Positions 5,443 to 5,619 of a stretch of DNA of 5,619 nucleotides are shown here, piece after piece. Location of the stretch: NCBI GenBank assembly GCA_003135595.1, contig PLCI01000125.1:1-5619 (forward strand), written 5' to 3'. Position 1 is the first letter of the stretch, and each line of letters begins with the position of its first letter. The notes under the pieces are model-generated. The model was not told the DNA's origin. It made no database searches and saw nothing but the letters and a program-made list of their open reading frames with translations. The translations under genes were made by a program, and so were the position numbers. This DNA comes from Acidimicrobiaceae bacterium (GTDB lineage Bacteria; Actinomycetota; Acidimicrobiia; Acidimicrobiales; RAAP-2).

Positions 5443-5478
5443 GAACCCGATTGTGGCGAGCCTATTCCATTCGGGTTC
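5443..5478. repeat. 8-base inverted repeat around the putative promoter of the secreted protein
   Basis: GAACCCGA (5443-5450) and TCGGGTTC (5471-5478) are perfect reverse complements separated by 20 bases. The spacer contains the putative -10 of the minus-strand gene. The layout suits a regulator binding both half sites, or a hairpin at the start of the transcript; neither is proven. Confidence 0.4.
5459..5464 (-). promoter_or_regulatory. Possible -10 element for the secreted protein gene
   Basis: Read on the minus strand, TAGGCT fits TANNNT and predicts transcription from about 5452, a leader of about 37 bases with GGAGGG near its end. No consensus -35 lies upstream, which fits either an activator-dependent promoter or a chance match. 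It sits in the centre of the inverted repeat at 5443-5478. Confidence 0.3.
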
Positions 5479-5515
5479 GCGCACGCCTCGCGCGCGTCCT
5501 CTGGTGAGCAAAGTC

Positions 5516-5619
5516 TCACAACTCGGTGCGCACGTCCAGGTTGTAGAACTTGGGCGGCGCGTCGAGGAGCTCACCGAGCTGGGCGGCGTACTTGGTGGTC
5601 TCGGGGTCGTTCGAGTTCT
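5516..5619 (-). CDS. C-terminal end of an unidentified gene (5' part beyond window)
   Basis: The last 33 codons plus TGA of a minus-strand gene enter from the right edge, with the first complete codon at 5617-5615. The peptide ends LLDAPPKFYNLDVRTEL and is mildly acidic and soluble-looking. All but one of its codons end in G or C, whereas the competing minus-strand frame from 5574 gives Ser/Thr/Arg-rich sequence, so this frame is probably the real one. I cannot name the family from so short a piece. It lies 100 bases upstream of the secreted protein's ATG on the same strand. That gap holds GC-rich short complementarities (CGCGC/GCGCG) but no T-run terminator, so partial read-through is possible. 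Confidence 0.65.
   Translation of the reverse strand, partial: NSNDPETTKYAAQLGELLDAPPKFYNLDVRTEL

Noticed and set aside
5416..5574. N-terminal extension of the secreted protein to 5574
   Set aside because: It would put 53 Arg/Ser-rich residues before a perfect signal peptide, overlap the upstream gene's 3' end and ignore GGAGGG in front of ATG 5415.

Overview
The window is G+C-rich (roughly two thirds by eye) and densely coding. Nearly every convincing reading frame has G or C in the third codon position. Together with GTG starts, one probable leaderless gene and an IPT/TIG-domain secreted protein, this suggests a high-GC actinobacterium-like genome; an uncultured Acidimicrobiia-type lineage is a guess, not something the sequence proves. 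No tRNA, rRNA, insertion sequence, CRISPR array, phage gene or recognisable defence system was seen.

Left part (1-1487, minus strand): an SDR oxidoreductase of the retinol-dehydrogenase-like type (504-1487) is followed after 78 bases by a GNAT acetyltransferase (start at 425) that runs off the left edge of the window. The two are probably co-transcribed.

Middle (1488-3687, plus strand): a 152-base divergent intergenic region separates the first SDR from an alpha/beta-hydrolase-fold epoxide hydrolase (1640-2617) with a complete Asp-Asp-His triad. Twenty bases later comes a classical 255-residue SDR (2638-3405), then a 72-residue two-helix membrane protein (3469-3687). The hydrolase and classical SDR could act in sequence (epoxide to vicinal diol to hydroxy-ketone), with the first SDR as another dehydrogenase/reductase on related hydrophobic carbonyls or alcohols. 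This is inferred from context only; the substrate is unknown.

Right part (3688-5619): a second small two-helix membrane protein (3854-4165, plus) meets a secreted IPT/TIG-repeat protein (4162-5415, minus) tail to tail, and one CTAG tetranucleotide supplies both stop codons. Upstream of the secreted protein, the last 33 codons of an unidentified minus-strand gene enter from the right edge (5516-5619).

The window looks mostly like ordinary chromosomal catabolic and cell-surface content. The observations most worth a second look are small-scale: a strong ribosome-binding site in front of a GTG that opens a frame nested over the 72-residue membrane protein, a leaderless-looking start for the second SDR, the shared CTAG double stop, an inverted repeat straddling the putative promoter of the secreted protein, and an SDR/GNAT pair kept in one frame by a single TAG.
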